The notes under the pieces: model-generated
The model's database searches: none
Seen by the model: only the letters and a program-made list of their open reading frames with translations
Told to the model about the DNA's origin: nothing
In this document: positions 1-8,934 of the stretch, piece by piece
Layout: every line of letters begins with the position of its first letter
Numbering within the stretch: position 1 is the stretch's first letter
Position numbers and translations under genes: made by a program
Assembly: GCF_026967795.1 (NCBI RefSeq)
Contig: NZ_JAPVBH010000001.1
Location: 186,001-250,000, forward strand
DNA from: Modestobacter sp. VKM Ac-2986
GTDB taxonomy: Bacteria > Actinomycetota > Actinomycetes > Mycobacteriales > Geodermatophilaceae
Direction of reading: 5' to 3'
Length of the DNA: 64,000 nucleotides

Positions 1-393
1 ACCCTGGTCGAGCCGATGGCGCGCCGCGTCGAGTTCCTCACCGACGTGGTCACCGCCTTGGAGGCCCCCTGGCGGATCGTCCGCGGCCGCGCCGAGGAGC
101 GCTCCGTCGTCCGGGCCGTGGGGCCGGTCGACGTCGTCACCGCTCGGGCGGTCGCGCCGCTGCCCCGGCTCGTGGGCTGGTGCAAGGGACTGCTGGTCCC
201 GGGCGCCCAGCTGATCGCCCTGGTGGGCGAGCGGGCCGCCGCGGAGGTACCCCGTCTGGTCCCCGAGCTCGAGGCGGCGGGGATGCGGGACGTCCACACG
301 CGCGCGGTCGGCGGGGAGCTGGGCTCGGCAGCCACTACCGTGGTCGTCATGACCCGGAGTGGTCCTGCCCGGACCGCACGCAGGTCCGGGTGA
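1..393 (+). CDS. rsmG: 16S rRNA (guanine-N7) methyltransferase RsmG, C-terminal part
   Basis: The reading frame is open to the left edge, so only about 130 C-terminal residues are present and the SAM-binding N-terminal half lies outside the window. RsmG methylates G527 of 16S rRNA in the 30S subunit. The visible part carries the family's TARAVAPLPRLVGW stretch (a variant of the usual SRAxAPL signature), then the ALVGE and TVVVMTR segments of the C-terminal Rossmann core. It lies directly upstream of parA, as in other actinobacterial origin regions. Identification rests on these motifs and on synteny; it is a fragment only because of the window edge, with no sign of damage. Confidence 0.87.
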   Translation, partial: TLVEPMARRVEFLTDVVTALEAPWRIVRGRAEERSVVRAVGPVDVVTARAVAPLPRLVGWCKGLLVPGAQLIALVGERAAAEVPRLVPELEAAGMRDVHTRAVGGELGSAATTVVVMTRSGPARTARRSG

Positions 394-397
394 GCTC

Positions 398-411
398 GTT
401 CCACGTGGAAC
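398..411. other. parS site 1 (ParB-binding palindrome)
   Basis: A perfect GTTCCACGTGGAAC palindrome, embedded in a longer perfect palindrome covering 394-415. It differs from the common actinobacterial parS GTTTCACGTGAAAC at one symmetric position in each arm. It lies in the rsmG-parA gap, the classic place for origin-proximal parS. Confidence 0.88.
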
Positions 412-432
412 GAGCACGATCGACACATCGAC

Positions 433-446
433 GTTCCACGTGGAAC
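433..446. other. parS site 2 (ParB-binding palindrome)
   Basis: A second exact GTTCCACGTGGAAC copy, 35 bp after site 1 and 24 bp before the parA start codon. The pair would let ParB load beside its own operon and could also repress parA (inference). Confidence 0.88.
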
Positions 447-469
447 ACGGTGGTGAGGAGGACGCACCG

Positions 470-1534
470 ATGACTGACCCCGGTGAGCGGCTGCGCTCCA
501 GTCTCGCCGCCGACCAGGCCGTCGGTCCGGACTTCGACAGCCCGATCGCCATGGAGGCCATGCGGGCCACCCGGGTGCTGCACGCGGCCGACCAGGACCC
601 GTTCCCGGCGCCCGGCCGCATCCGTGTCGTCACGATCGCCAACCAGAAGGGCGGCGTCGGGAAGACGACGTCCACGGTGAACCTCGGCGTCGCGCTCGCG
701 TTCTACGGGCTGCGCACCCTGGTCATCGACCTGGACCCGCAGGGGAACACGAGCACCGCCCTCGGCGTCGAGCACACGATCGGCACCCCCTCGATCTACG
801 ACGCGCTCGTCGGCGACAACACCCTCGCCGAGGTCACCCACCCGACCACGGCCAGCCCCAACCTCTTCTGCGTCCCGGCGACGATCGACCTGGCCGGCGC
901 GGAGATCGAGCTGGTCTCCGTCGTGGCCCGTGAACACCGGCTCCGCCGGGCGATCGAGACCTATCTGCACGAGTTGCCCGCCACCGAGCGGCCGCACTAC
1001 GTGCTCATCGACTGCCCGCCGTCGCTGGGGCTGCTCACCCTCAACGCGCTGGTGGCCGGCGACGAGGTGCTCATCCCCATCCAGTGCGAGTACTACGCGC
1101 TGGAGGGCCTGGGCCAGCTGCTCTCGAACATCGACCTGGTGCGCCAGCACCTCAACCCGGGGATCGCGGTGAGCACCATCCTGCTCACCATGTACGACGG
1201 GCGCACCAAGCTCGCCGACCAGGTGGCCGACGAGGTGCGCAACCACTTCGGCGACCTGGTGCTCAAGTCCGCGATCCCCCGCAACGTCCGGGTGAGCGAG
1301 GCGCCGGGCTACGGCCAGTCGGTGCTGACCTACGACCCGGGCTCCCGTGGCTCCACCAGCTACGTGGAGGCGGCCCGTGAGTTCGCCGAGCGCGGCGCCC
1401 TGCTCCCGGCGGCCACGGCCCAGCCCACGACGCCGCCTCCCCCGCCGCCGGTCGCCGGTCCGCCCTCGGTGGCGGCCATGGTGCTCGGTGAGCCGGTGAC
1501 CGCGCCCACGCCCCGTGGACGGCACGCCACGTGA
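470..1534 (+). CDS. parA: Chromosome-partitioning ATPase ParA
   Basis: A 354-residue Walker-type ATPase that forms nucleoid-bound gradients and pulls ParB-parS complexes apart. After an N-terminal extension of about 50 residues comes the deviant Walker A KGGVGKTT (60-67), then VIDLDPQGN (A' box), [10 protein letters not shown] (Walker B) and the conserved [12 protein letters not shown] segment. The ATG at 470 is chosen because GAGGAGG precedes it; the frame stays open further upstream but would run through the parS sites. The C-terminus is a proline-rich tail. It is followed by parB after 88 bp and the two are presumably co-transcribed. Confidence 0.96.
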   Translation: MTDPGERLRSSLAADQAVGPDFDSPIAMEAMRATRVLHAADQDPFPAPGRIRVVTIANQKGGVGKTTSTVNLGVALAFYGLRTLVIDLDPQGNTSTALGVEHTIGTPSIYDALVGDNTLAEVTHPTTASPNLFCVPATIDLAGAEIELVSVVAREHRLRRAIETYLHELPATERPHYVLIDCPPSLGLLTLNALVAGDEVLIPIQCEYYALEGLGQLLSNIDLVRQHLNPGIAVSTILLTMYDGRTKLADQVADEVRNHFGDLVLKSAIPRNVRVSEAPGYGQSVLTYDPGSRGSTSYVEAAREFAERGALLPAATAQPTTPPPPPPVAGPPSVAAMVLGEPVTAPTPRGRHAT

Positions 1535-1622
1535 GCCGCGCTGCGGCCACGCCGGGCCCCATGGGCCCCAGCACCACCCCCGGGCCGCGTCAGCGGACCA
1601 CGGGCACGAGCGAGGAGGACCA

Positions 1623-2630
1623 GTGACGAAGCGCGGCGGTCTCGGCCGGGGCCTGGCGGCCCTCATCCCCACGAGCGCGCCTGCGGCGACGGCCACGCCC
1701 GCCGCCCGGGCCGCCGAGGCGGCGGAGGCGGCCGTCACCGGTGCGGCGGAGGGTCGCGCGGCGTCGGTGCACGAGCTGCCCGCCCGCGTGTTGGAGGAGG
1801 TGGCCGGCGTCCCCGGGGCGCAGCTGCGCGAGCTCCCGGTCGGCGACGTCGTCCCGAACCCGAAGCAGCCCCGCCAGGTGTTCGACGACGAGGCGCTGGA
1901 GGAGCTCACCCACTCGGTGCGGGAGTTCGGCCTGCTGCAGCCGATCGTCGTCCGGGAGGGCGCGAGCGGCCGGTACGAGCTCATCATGGGCGAGCGCCGG
2001 TTGCGGGCGGCCCGGGCCGCGGGGCTGGAGACGGTCCCGGCGATCGTGCGGGACACCACCGACGACGCGATGCTGCGCGACGCCCTGCTGGAGAACATCC
2101 ACCGGGTGCAGCTCAACCCGCTGGAGGAGGCGGCCGCCTACCAGCAGCTGCTGGAGGAGTTCGGCGCCACCCACGAGGAGCTGGCCAGCAGGATCGGCCG
2201 CAGCCGGTCCCAGGTCACCAACACCATCCGGCTGATGAAGCTGCCGGTGAAGGTCCAGACACGGGTCGCGGCCGGGGTCATCTCCGCCGGTCACGCACGT
2301 GCGCTGCTGGGCCTGCCCGAGGCGGAGGCGCAGGACGCGCTGGCCACCCGGATCGTGGCCGAGGGGATGTCGGTGCGCGCCACCGAGGAGGCCGTCGCGA
2401 TGGCGGTCGCCGACTCCCCCACCGCTGCCCGCCGGCAGACCCGCAAGATCAGCGCCCCCGGGGTCGAGGACCTCTCCGGCCGGCTGTCGGACATGTTCGA
2501 GACGAAGGTGAAGATCCAGATCGGCCGGGCCAAGGGACGCATCGTCGTGGAGTTCGGCTCCGTCGACGACCTGCAGCGCATCATCGGGATGATGGCCCCT
2601 GAGATCACCGGACGCTCCGACCAGGAGTGA
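1623..2630 (+). CDS. parB: Chromosome-partitioning CTPase ParB
   Basis: A 335-residue ParB that binds parS and spreads as a CTP-dependent clamp. The N-terminus [16 protein letters not shown] is the typical ParA-stimulating tail, which fixes the GTG start at 1623 behind a GAGGAGG Shine-Dalgarno. An alanine-rich linker follows, then the ParB/Spo0J core with the GERRLRA CTP-binding box, the helix-turn-helix ([19 protein letters not shown]) that reads parS, and a C-terminal dimerisation domain. It is the last gene of the rightward rsmG-parA-parB run and ends at a strong bidirectional terminator. Confidence 0.96.
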   Translation: MTKRGGLGRGLAALIPTSAPAATATPAARAAEAAEAAVTGAAEGRAASVHELPARVLEEVAGVPGAQLRELPVGDVVPNPKQPRQVFDDEALEELTHSVREFGLLQPIVVREGASGRYELIMGERRLRAARAAGLETVPAIVRDTTDDAMLRDALLENIHRVQLNPLEEAAAYQQLLEEFGATHEELASRIGRSRSQVTNTIRLMKLPVKVQTRVAAGVISAGHARALLGLPEAEAQDALATRIVAEGMSVRATEEAVAMAVADSPTAARRQTRKISAPGVEDLSGRLSDMFETKVKIQIGRAKGRIVVEFGSVDDLQRIIGMMAPEITGRSDQE

Positions 2631-2637
2631 CTCCTCA

Positions 2638-2676
2638 CCCACCGACAGTTCCGTCAATGACGGAACTGTCGGTGGG
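2638..2676. terminator. Bidirectional terminator between parB and the aminotransferase
   Basis: A perfect inverted repeat with 19-bp arms and one central base, starting 8 bp after the parB stop and ending 6 bp before the stop of the convergent minus-strand gene. No T-run, as usual for high-GC actinobacteria. Confidence 0.85.
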
Positions 2677-2682
2677 TCGTCG

Positions 2683-4122
2683 TCAGAGGGAGGGCTCGCC
2701 GCCCTCGGCGCCGTTCGCCGGCCCGATCACCGGCGGCGGGTAGGCCGACCGGGACGACGACCGAGGCGTGGAGGTGACCGCCCGGAAGGTGCCGGTGTCG
2801 ACCGAGCCGAACGTCGAGTGCAGGTCCAGCTCGGCCTCGATGACCCGGGCCAGCCGGCGCACGCCCTCGCGGATCTGGTCGGGCTCGGGGTAGCAGTAGG
2901 ACAGCCGCATGTGCTCACGGCCCGAGCCGTCGGCGTAGAAGCCGATCCCCGGGACGTAGGCCACGTGCGCGGCGACCGCGCGGGGCTGCATCAGCTTGGC
3001 GTCCAGGCCCTCCGGCAGCTTCAGCCACACGTAGAAGCCGCCGTCGGGCTTGCTCCAGGTGGTGCCGCGGGGCATCAGTGCCGCCAGCGACTCCAGCGTG
3101 GCGTCGCGGCGCTCCCGGTACAGCTCGGTGAACACCTTGATCTGCTGCTGCCAGGGCTGGGTGTCCAGGTAGCGGGCGACGGCGTACTGGGTCAGTGAGG
3201 GCGGGCAGAGCACCTGCGCCTCGGTGGCCAGCACCAGCTTCTCCCGCACGGCCAGGGGCGCCAGCACCCAGCCGACCCGCAGGCCCGGGGAGAACGTCTT
3301 GGAGAACGAGCCGAGGTAGATGACCCGCTCGTCGTTGCGGGCCCGCAGCGCGCGCATCGGCTCGTGCTCGAAGCCCAGCAGGCCGTACGGGTTGTCCTCG
3401 ATGACGAGCAGGTCGTACTGCTCGGCGATCGCCATGACCGCCTCGCGTCGCTCCTCGGAGAGGGTCACGCCGGCGGGGTTGTGGTAGTTGGGCACCGTGT
3501 AGAGGAACTTGACCCGGTCGCCGCGCGCGCGGCACTCGATGAGCGCCTGCTCGAGCGCCTCGGGGATGAGCCCGTCGGTGTCCATCTCCACGTGCCGGAC
3601 CTGCGCCTGAGCGGCCTGGAAGACCCCCAGGGCGCCGACGTAGGACGGCCCCTCGGCCAGGATGGTGTCACCGGGGTCGACGAACACGCGGGTCACCAGG
3701 TCCAGCCCCTGCTGGGAGCCGACGGTGACCACCACCTCGCTGGGTGAGGCGTCCAGGATGCCCTCGAGGGCCATGACGTCGCAGATCCGCTCACGCAGCC
3801 GGGGGTCGCCCTGACCGGAGCCGTACTGCAGTGTCTGGGCGCCCATGCCGGAGACGAGCTCGCCGATCATGGAGCCGACGACGTCCAGCGGCAGGGCGGT
3901 GACGGCGGGCATGCCACCGGCCAGCGACACCACCTCGGGCCGGCTCACCACGGAGAACAGGGCCCGGATCTCCGAGCTCTTCATGCCGTGGGTGCGTGCT
4001 GCGTACCGGTCTGCCAGGGGGTCCAACCGCGGATGCCGCAGCGAGACGTGCGAGGGCGCACCCGGTGAGCGCGCCCCGGCCTGACCGGGACCGACCGAGG
4101 GGTCGGGCACAGGAGGGGTCAC
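2683..4122 (-). CDS. PLP-dependent class I/II aminotransferase
   Basis: A 479-residue fold-type I aminotransferase of the group containing 2-aminoadipate and aromatic or valine-pyruvate transaminases; the true substrate cannot be read from the sequence. Visible are the YGSGQGDPRLRE segment, the PNYHNPAGVTL asparagine region, IEDNPYG (PLP-nitrogen aspartate) and the Schiff-base lysine in SFSKTFSPGLRVGW (K275). There is no N-terminal GntR domain, so it is not a MocR regulator. The GTG at 4122 gives a weakly conserved N-terminus; a start near residue 47 (MKSSEIRALF) is possible. The position next to parB matches mycobacterial Rv3916c only by order, not by family, so this gene may be lineage-specific here. 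Confidence 0.85.
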   Translation of the reverse strand: MTPPVPDPSVGPGQAGARSPGAPSHVSLRHPRLDPLADRYAARTHGMKSSEIRALFSVVSRPEVVSLAGGMPAVTALPLDVVGSMIGELVSGMGAQTLQYGSGQGDPRLRERICDVMALEGILDASPSEVVVTVGSQQGLDLVTRVFVDPGDTILAEGPSYVGALGVFQAAQAQVRHVEMDTDGLIPEALEQALIECRARGDRVKFLYTVPNYHNPAGVTLSEERREAVMAIAEQYDLLVIEDNPYGLLGFEHEPMRALRARNDERVIYLGSFSKTFSPGLRVGWVLAPLAVREKLVLATEAQVLCPPSLTQYAVARYLDTQPWQQQIKVFTELYRERRDATLESLAALMPRGTTWSKPDGGFYVWLKLPEGLDAKLMQPRAVAAHVAYVPGIGFYADGSGREHMRLSYCYPEPDQIREGVRRLARVIEAELDLHSTFGSVDTGTFRAVTSTPRSSSRSAYPPPVIGPANGAEGGEPSL

Positions 4123-4235
4123 CTGTCGAAGTGTAAGCGGCTGGAGCGCAGCCGGACCGGTCCGTCCCCGGCGAGCCGCCCGGCCCTGCGTCGGCCCGGC
4201 CTCCCTGCAGGGTCCCGCCGCGAGTGGGGGGACGA

Positions 4236-4303
4236 CGTCCTCCTCACCCCTCGCAGGTTCGGGGCGAGCCTCGGGACGCGGCCGGGGGCCGGGAGGTCCT
4301 TGG
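4236..4303 (-). repeat. Post-stop hairpin repeat, AAGGACC family, copy D
   Basis: Starts immediately after the stop codon of the cwlM-like gene with CCAAGGACCTCC and contains the shared CTGCGAGGGGTGAGGAGG block seen in inverted form in copy B. It is the most diverged of four copies (see 5627, 6082 and 19625). Probable transcription terminator. Confidence 0.6.
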
Positions 4304-5431
4304 TCAGCGCCGGGCGGGGAGGAGGAACGTGCCGGTCGCCGGGTCGGCGTCGGCCGGCAGGAAGAGCCGCTGCACGGCGGCGACCACGGCCTGGGCGATG
4401 GTGCTGCGGGTGCGGGCGTCCAGGAGCAGCAACCGGTCGACGGGGTGGGAGAGGTACCCGCAGTCGACGCGGACGGCCGGCATCCGGGTCATCCGCAGGA
4501 TGTCCCAGGTCTTGGGGTGCGAGCCACAGTCGAGCAGGCCGGTGCGGGCGATGACCTCGCGCCGCACCAGGTTGGCGAACTCCTCGCCGACGGTGGAGCT
4601 GGCCCCGGACCCGGTGCCGTAGTAGTAGCTGGCCACGCCCCGGGCGTGCGCCGAGCCGTGCGCCTCCATGTGCAGGGACAGGAACAGGTCGGCTCGGGTG
4701 TCGTTGGCGAACGTGGTGCGGTCACCGGCCGCGGGGTCGCCGTCGCGCCCCCGGGTCAGGTAGACGGTCGCGCCCGCGGCGGCCAGCCGGCCCTCGATCC
4801 GGGAGGCGAGGTCGAAGACCAGGTCGGCCTCGGTGGTCTCCCCCGCGGTGAACCCGGTGTCCGGGCCGCCGTGACCGGGGTCGATGACGATGACCCGGCC
4901 GATGAGGTGCGAGCCGGACGCCACCATCGACGCGCTCTGCCGCAGCAGCTGAGGCCGCCCGCCGGTGACCCGGCGGCCCAGCTGCTTGAGGGCGCGCAGC
5001 GTGGCCGGCCCGCAGGTGCCGTCGGCGGTCAGGCCGTAGTCGCGCTGGAAGGTGCGCAGCCCCGACTCGGTCTCGGCGCCCAGGATGCCGTCGGCGCGGC
5101 CGGCGTCGTAGCCCAGCTCGAGCAGGAGCTCCTGCAGCCGGCGGACGTCGTCGCCGCGCACGGGCCGCTCGGGGTCGTACCGGAGGAGGCGGTCACCGAG
5201 GGACCAGCGGGCCTCGTGCAGGGCGCGGTAGGTCTCGTCGCCCACCCGCCCGTCGACGGAGAGCCCACGGACCTGCTGGAAGTGCCGGACGGCGAGCTCG
5301 GTCGCCGGGTCGTACTCGGCGGTGGGGCCGGCGGGCTGGGCGGGGTCGCCGTCGAGCAGCTCGAGGGACCGGAGGACCGCCTGCACCTCGGCCACCGCGG
5401 GGCCGGTGCTGCCGGGTCGCAGGACGTCCAT
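4304..5431 (-). CDS. cwlM: CwlM-like N-acetylmuramoyl-L-alanine amidase-fold protein
   Basis: A 375-residue protein with two N-terminal peptidoglycan-binding-like repeats (about 1-75 and 85-150) and an Amidase_3 domain (about 178-355). Zinc ligands are visible: H187 in VIDPGHGG, E201 in TTEADL, H254 in LSLHMEAH. The position of the usual catalytic glutamate holds D323 (RVDCGYLSHP). There is no signal peptide, as in mycobacterial CwlM, which is a cytoplasmic, phosphorylation-dependent activator of MurA rather than a wall hydrolase. A regulatory role is therefore favoured here (inference from order, missing export signal and Asp substitution). It lies downstream of trxB-trxA on the same strand. 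Confidence 0.88.
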   Translation of the reverse strand: MDVLRPGSTGPAVAEVQAVLRSLELLDGDPAQPAGPTAEYDPATELAVRHFQQVRGLSVDGRVGDETYRALHEARWSLGDRLLRYDPERPVRGDDVRRLQELLLELGYDAGRADGILGAETESGLRTFQRDYGLTADGTCGPATLRALKQLGRRVTGGRPQLLRQSASMVASGSHLIGRVIVIDPGHGGPDTGFTAGETTEADLVFDLASRIEGRLAAAGATVYLTRGRDGDPAAGDRTTFANDTRADLFLSLHMEAHGSAHARGVASYYYGTGSGASSTVGEEFANLVRREVIARTGLLDCGSHPKTWDILRMTRMPAVRVDCGYLSHPVDRLLLLDARTRSTIAQAVVAAVQRLFLPADADPATGTFLLPARR

Positions 5432-5626
5432 GCGGCGCTCGTCGCTCCTCTACGGTCGGATTCCGGTCGGGGGACGGCCGGCGTACGGACGTCGATTGTG
5501 GCCCGTGGTGACCGACGTGTGCGCACCGGGTGACCTGACGCCGTCAGACCACCCGCCCACGGACGCCGCGACCCCACCCCGGGAACGGACGAGGCCCGCC
5601 CGTCCCGAGGGACGAACGGGCCCATG

Positions 5627-5685
5627 GCCTGCTCGCAGGGGCCCACCATGAGCCTGCGAATGGTGGGGGGCGAGCAGGTCCTTCG
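5627..5685 (-). repeat. Post-stop hairpin repeat, AAGGACC family, copy A
   Basis: Begins directly after the trxA stop codon with CGAAGGACC. Two nested perfect stems are visible: 8 bp at 5628-5635/5671-5678 and 8 bp at 5642-5649/5660-5667, with loop core TCGCAGGCTC. Probable terminator of the trx genes, shared in design with copies B, C and D. Confidence 0.7.
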
Positions 5686-6015
5686 TCAGATGTAGTCGGA
5701 CAGGTCCGAGAGGATGGCGCCCTTGGGCTTGGCGCCGATGATGCTCTTGACCGGCTTGCCGCCCTGGAAGACCGTCATGGTCGGGATCGACATGACCTGG
5801 TAGTCGCGGGCGATCTGCGGGTTCTCGTCGATGTTGAGCTTGGCGATGGTGAGCTTGTCGGCGTGCTCGGCCGCGATCTCCTCCAGCACCGGGGCGACCA
5901 TCTTGCACGGGCCACACCACTCGGCCCAGAAGTCGACGAGCACGGGCTTGTCGCTGCCCAGCACGTCGGTGGCGAAGCTGGCGTCGGTCACGGTCACGGT
6001 GTTCTTGCCTGCCAT
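5686..6015 (-). CDS. trxA: Thioredoxin
   Basis: A 109-residue thioredoxin, the cytoplasmic disulfide reductant fed by TrxB. The redox centre WCGPC is at 33-37, with the cis-proline segment MSIPTM and a KPV near the C-terminus. Length is normal for the family. The ATG start has GGGAG 6 bp upstream. It lies 132 bp downstream of trxB on the same strand, with a hairpin repeat between them, so it may need its own promoter or depend on read-through from the SigR-type promoter of trxB. Confidence 0.97.
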   Translation of the reverse strand: MAGKNTVTVTDASFATDVLGSDKPVLVDFWAEWCGPCKMVAPVLEEIAAEHADKLTIAKLNIDENPQIARDYQVMSIPTMTVFQGGKPVKSIIGAKPKGAILSDLSDYI

Positions 6016-6081
6016 GGTGGCTCCCTTGGTTGCTCGGAGGTGCTGGTGGTGGAACCGGCCGGTCGCCGGTTCTATGCCCTC

Positions 6082-6147
6082 GGCCCCTTCGTAGGGCCCC
6101 GCGCTGAGCTTGCGAAGCGTGGGGGACGAAGGGGTCCTGCTACTTCG
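6082..6147 (-). repeat. Post-stop hairpin repeat, AAGGACC family, copy C
   Basis: Lies between trxB and trxA, directly after the trxB stop (CGAAGTAGCAGGACC). Outer stem near 6084-6092/6126-6134, imperfect inner stem, loop core TCGCAAGCTC. Could partly terminate trxB transcription before trxA. Confidence 0.65.
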
Positions 6148-7158
6148 TCAGCGCTCGTCGAAGGTGTCGGCCAGCCAGCGCTCGGCGTCGATGGCGGCGG
6201 CCGCACCGGTGGCGGCCGACGTGATCGCCTGGCGGTAGATGTGGTCGACGACGTCACCGGCAGCGAAGACGCCGTCGATGCTCGTCCGGGTGGTCGGGTG
6301 GTCGACGACGACGTACCCCTCGTCGTCCAGCTTCACCTGGCCGGCGAACATCTCGCTGCGCGGGTCGTGGCCGATCGCGACGAAGAGGCCGGTGACCGGG
6401 AGCTGCTCGGTGGCGCCGGTGGCGACGTCGGTGAGCTCGACGGCCGAGACCGCGCCCTCGCCGTGGACGTCGGTGACCTGCTTGCCCAGGGCCCAGCGGA
6501 TCTTCTCGTTGTCCTGCGCGCGCTTGACCATGATCTTCGACGCGCGCAGCTCCTCGCGGCGGTGCACGACGGTGACCGTCTTGGCGAAGCGGGTCAGGAA
6601 GGTGGCCTCCTCCATGGCGGAGTCACCACCACCGACCACGACGATGTCCTGGTCGCGGAAGAAGAAGCCGTCGCAGGTGGCACAGGCGGAGACGCCGTGG
6701 CCGAGCAGGCGCTGCTCGTTGTCCAGGCCGAGGTACCGGTACTTCGAGCCGGTCGCGATGATCACCGCGTGGGCGCGGTGCTCCACCCCACCGACCTTGA
6801 CGATCTTGGGGTTGACGGTGAGGTCGACCTCGGTGACGTCGGAGGGCACCAGCTCGGCGCCGAAGCGCTCGGCCTGGGTGCGCATGTCGTCCATCAGCTG
6901 CGGGCCCTGGATGCCCTCGGGGAAGCCGGGGAAGTTCTCGACCTCGGTGGTGGTCATCAGGGCGCCACCGAACTGCGAGCCCTCGAACACCAGCGGGTGG
7001 AGGTTCGCGCGGGCGGCGTAGGTGGCAGCGGTGTAACCGGCAGGGCCGGACCCGATGATGATCAGGTCACGGACGCCGTCGTGCTCCGCCGGGGGGATCG
7101 CCGGGTGCGCCGGGTCGGTGGAGACCGCGGGGCCGGGGGCGGGCTGGTCGTTCGTCAC
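6148..7158 (-). CDS. trxB: Thioredoxin-disulfide reductase
   Basis: A flavoenzyme that passes NADPH electrons to thioredoxin. It shows the FAD dinucleotide motif [13 protein letters not shown], the redox pair CATC, the NADPH motif [13 protein letters not shown] and the C-terminal FAD motif FAAGDVVD. The longest frame starts with GTG at 7167, but a GGGAAT-N18-GTT promoter ends at 7168. A transcript from it would start around 7161-7158, so the next GTG (7158, [10 protein letters not shown]) is chosen, giving 336 residues and an almost leaderless message. Known biology fits: trx genes are core SigR/SigH targets in Streptomyces and Mycobacterium. The mycobacterial sigM gene usually found just upstream is absent. 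Confidence 0.94.
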   Translation of the reverse strand: MTNDQPAPGPAVSTDPAHPAIPPAEHDGVRDLIIIGSGPAGYTAATYAARANLHPLVFEGSQFGGALMTTTEVENFPGFPEGIQGPQLMDDMRTQAERFGAELVPSDVTEVDLTVNPKIVKVGGVEHRAHAVIIATGSKYRYLGLDNEQRLLGHGVSACATCDGFFFRDQDIVVVGGGDSAMEEATFLTRFAKTVTVVHRREELRASKIMVKRAQDNEKIRWALGKQVTDVHGEGAVSAVELTDVATGATEQLPVTGLFVAIGHDPRSEMFAGQVKLDDEGYVVVDHPTTRTSIDGVFAAGDVVDHIYRQAITSAATGAAAAIDAERWLADTFDER

Positions 7159-7167
7159 GGTCGGCAC

Positions 7168-7194
7168 AACCGACAGCCTAGGTCGGGCATTCCC
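7168..7194 (-). promoter_or_regulatory. SigR/SigH-type promoter of trxB
   Basis: On the minus strand GGGAAT (7194-7189) is followed after exactly 18 bp by GTT (7170-7168), the published consensus for the thiol-oxidative-stress sigma factors SigR/SigH. It sits directly against the trxB start region. Confidence 0.8.
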
Positions 7195-7216
7195 CGCAGA
7201 CCCTGCTGCCGGGCCC

Positions 7217-7248
7217 GTGGCGGGCGGCCCGCCACCCCGGACGGGGTG
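7217..7248 (-). terminator. Hairpin(s) after the pseudokinase gene
   Basis: Two overlapping perfect stems: 8-bp arms at 7217-7235 and 7-bp arms (CACCCCG) at 7233-7248. They lie 16-47 bp past the stop of the murJ-pseudokinase run and before the trxB promoter. Confidence 0.6.
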
Positions 7249-7263
7249 GTCGGTGGCTCGCGC

Positions 7264-8934
7264 TCAGCCGGCGGAGCGGGGGGTGACCTCGGCGAGGTCG
7301 GCGCTGAAGGTGCTGCCCTGGGGCACCAGGCCGGTGACCCACACGAGCACGTAGCGGGTCGTGATCGGCGCCTGGAAGGCCAGGTCGTCGGTGCCGGTGA
7401 GGTCGCCGCTGGCGGCGACCGTGAAGTCCTCCAGGTCGCTGTCGGGGGTGCCCCCGGTGCGGATCTCCACGGAGGAACCGGGCCGGGTGGTCCGCAGCTC
7501 GACGCTGCTCACCGGCTGCTCGCTGCCCAGGTCGTAGAGGACCCCGACGCCTTCCTTCAGGTTGCCGAAGTCGGCGGAGTTCCGGTAGTTCAGCGTCGCC
7601 CAGGCGGTGGCGGGGTCGCCGTCGGTGGTCAGCGGGACGTCGCCGTCGTTCTCCGGCTCGCCGTCGCCCAGGGGGTCGAAGACGGTGGCGTCGGTGACCG
7701 GCAGCGGGGTGCCCGGGGTGGCCGCCGGGGGCGCCGGCGCTGCGGCGGAGGAGCCGGCGGTGGCACCGGCGCCGGGCACCGTCCGGCCACCGTTCGAGTC
7801 GACGTTGCTGGAGGCGACGGAGAGCACGTTGCTGCCCACCCACCAGCCGATCGCGATGATGACGGCGAGGGCGAGCAGCGGCAGCCCGATGACGGCCAGC
7901 CGGCGACGGGCGGTGGGAGCCGGCTCGTCGTCGAGCTCCTCCTCGTCGTCGGGGAAGGTCGTCTCCCAGTCCAGGTCGTCCTCGTCGTCGACCTCGGCCG
8001 CGTGGCGGGAGGCCAGCGGGCGGGCCATGGCGCGACCGGGGACCGGCGGGAGGGTGTGCGGGTCGAGCCGGACGGGACCGCCGGTCTCCTCGGCGTCGGC
8101 GAGGTCGCGGCGGTCGCGCAGCCGGCGCATCCAGCCGCTGTCGGTCAGCCCGTCGGGACGGGCGGCCTCCTGCGGGGCGGTGCGCGGGCGCTCGGCCAGC
8201 AGGGCGACCATCGCGCCGGCACTGGACAGCCGGTTCGCGGGGTCGGTGGAGCGGGCCCGGCGCACCAGGGCGGCCAGGTCGGGGGACGCGATCGGGGTGG
8301 GGCCGCCGCCGGTGAGGCACAGCTCCAGGAGGGCCCCGAGGGCGGCGATGTCGCCCTCCTCGGTGCTGGTCGCGGCCGGCACAGACAGCAGCCCGACGAG
8401 GCCACCGGGGCGCAGCACGACGTGCTCGGCGGTGAGCCCGCCGACGGCGAGCCCGACCCGGTGCGCCTCGGCGACGCCCTCGGCCAGCCGGCGGACCACG
8501 GCGCTGGCCTCGCGCTCGCCCAGCGGGCCGCTCTCGGCCAGCCGGTCGGACAGCCGGGTGCCCTCGATCCACTCGTTGACCACGTAGGCCGCGCCACCGG
8601 GCTCGGTGCCGCCGGTGCCCTCGGCCGCGTCGTAGACCATCGCCAGTGCCGGCGTGGCCAGCCCGCCGGCGGTGAGCGCGCGGGTGATCCACTCGCGGGC
8701 GGCGGGGCCGCCGGGGGTGTGCACGCGCAGCGCGACGTCGCGGTTGAGCACCCGGTCCCGGGCCCGCCAGGAGCGGATGACGCCGGTGGGCGTCTCCTCG
8801 TCCGGGGCGACCTGGTCGAGCGGGCGGTACCGGTCGGGCAGGCCTGTGGTCGTCGACGTCACGGACGCTGCCGACCCCCTGCCCTGTCCTGCCGGGGACG
8901 GCGCCCCCGTGCTCGGCACCGGTGGTCTGGTCAC
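7264..8934 (-). CDS. Membrane-anchored pseudokinase partner of MurJ
   Basis: A 556-residue protein in three parts: a kinase-like domain (about 30-290), an acidic linker, one transmembrane helix (about 345-367) and an extracellular discoidin-like beta domain (about 405-556). Catalytic signatures are lost: the VAIK lysine is R70 (VALRV) and the catalytic loop reads GGLTAEHVVL with no HRD. This is the architecture of the C-terminal half of mycobacterial MviN (Rv3910), whose pseudokinase recruits FhaA when phosphorylated; here it is a separate protein. The GTG at 8934 overlaps the murJ stop by 4 bp (GTGA), implying translational coupling; GTG 8862 is a possible shorter start. Likely role: regulating lipid II flipping (inference). 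Confidence 0.82.
   Translation of the reverse strand: MTRPPVPSTGAPSPAGQGRGSAASVTSTTTGLPDRYRPLDQVAPDEETPTGVIRSWRARDRVLNRDVALRVHTPGGPAAREWITRALTAGGLATPALAMVYDAAEGTGGTEPGGAAYVVNEWIEGTRLSDRLAESGPLGEREASAVVRRLAEGVAEAHRVGLAVGGLTAEHVVLRPGGLVGLLSVPAATSTEEGDIAALGALLELCLTGGGPTPIASPDLAALVRRARSTDPANRLSSAGAMVALLAERPRTAPQEAARPDGLTDSGWMRRLRDRRDLADAEETGGPVRLDPHTLPPVPGRAMARPLASRHAAEVDDEDDLDWETTFPDDEEELDDEPAPTARRRLAVIGLPLLALAVIIAIGWWVGSNVLSVASSNVDSNGGRTVPGAGATAGSSAAAPAPPAATPGTPLPVTDATVFDPLGDGEPENDGDVPLTTDGDPATAWATLNYRNSADFGNLKEGVGVLYDLGSEQPVSSVELRTTRPGSSVEIRTGGTPDSDLEDFTVAASGDLTGTDDLAFQAPITTRYVLVWVTGLVPQGSTFSADLAEVTPRSAG

Noticed and set aside
347-2116. Long minus-strand open frame opposite parA/parB
   Set aside because: Arginine/serine-rich shadow typical of high-GC DNA; overlaps recognised genes and has no domain.
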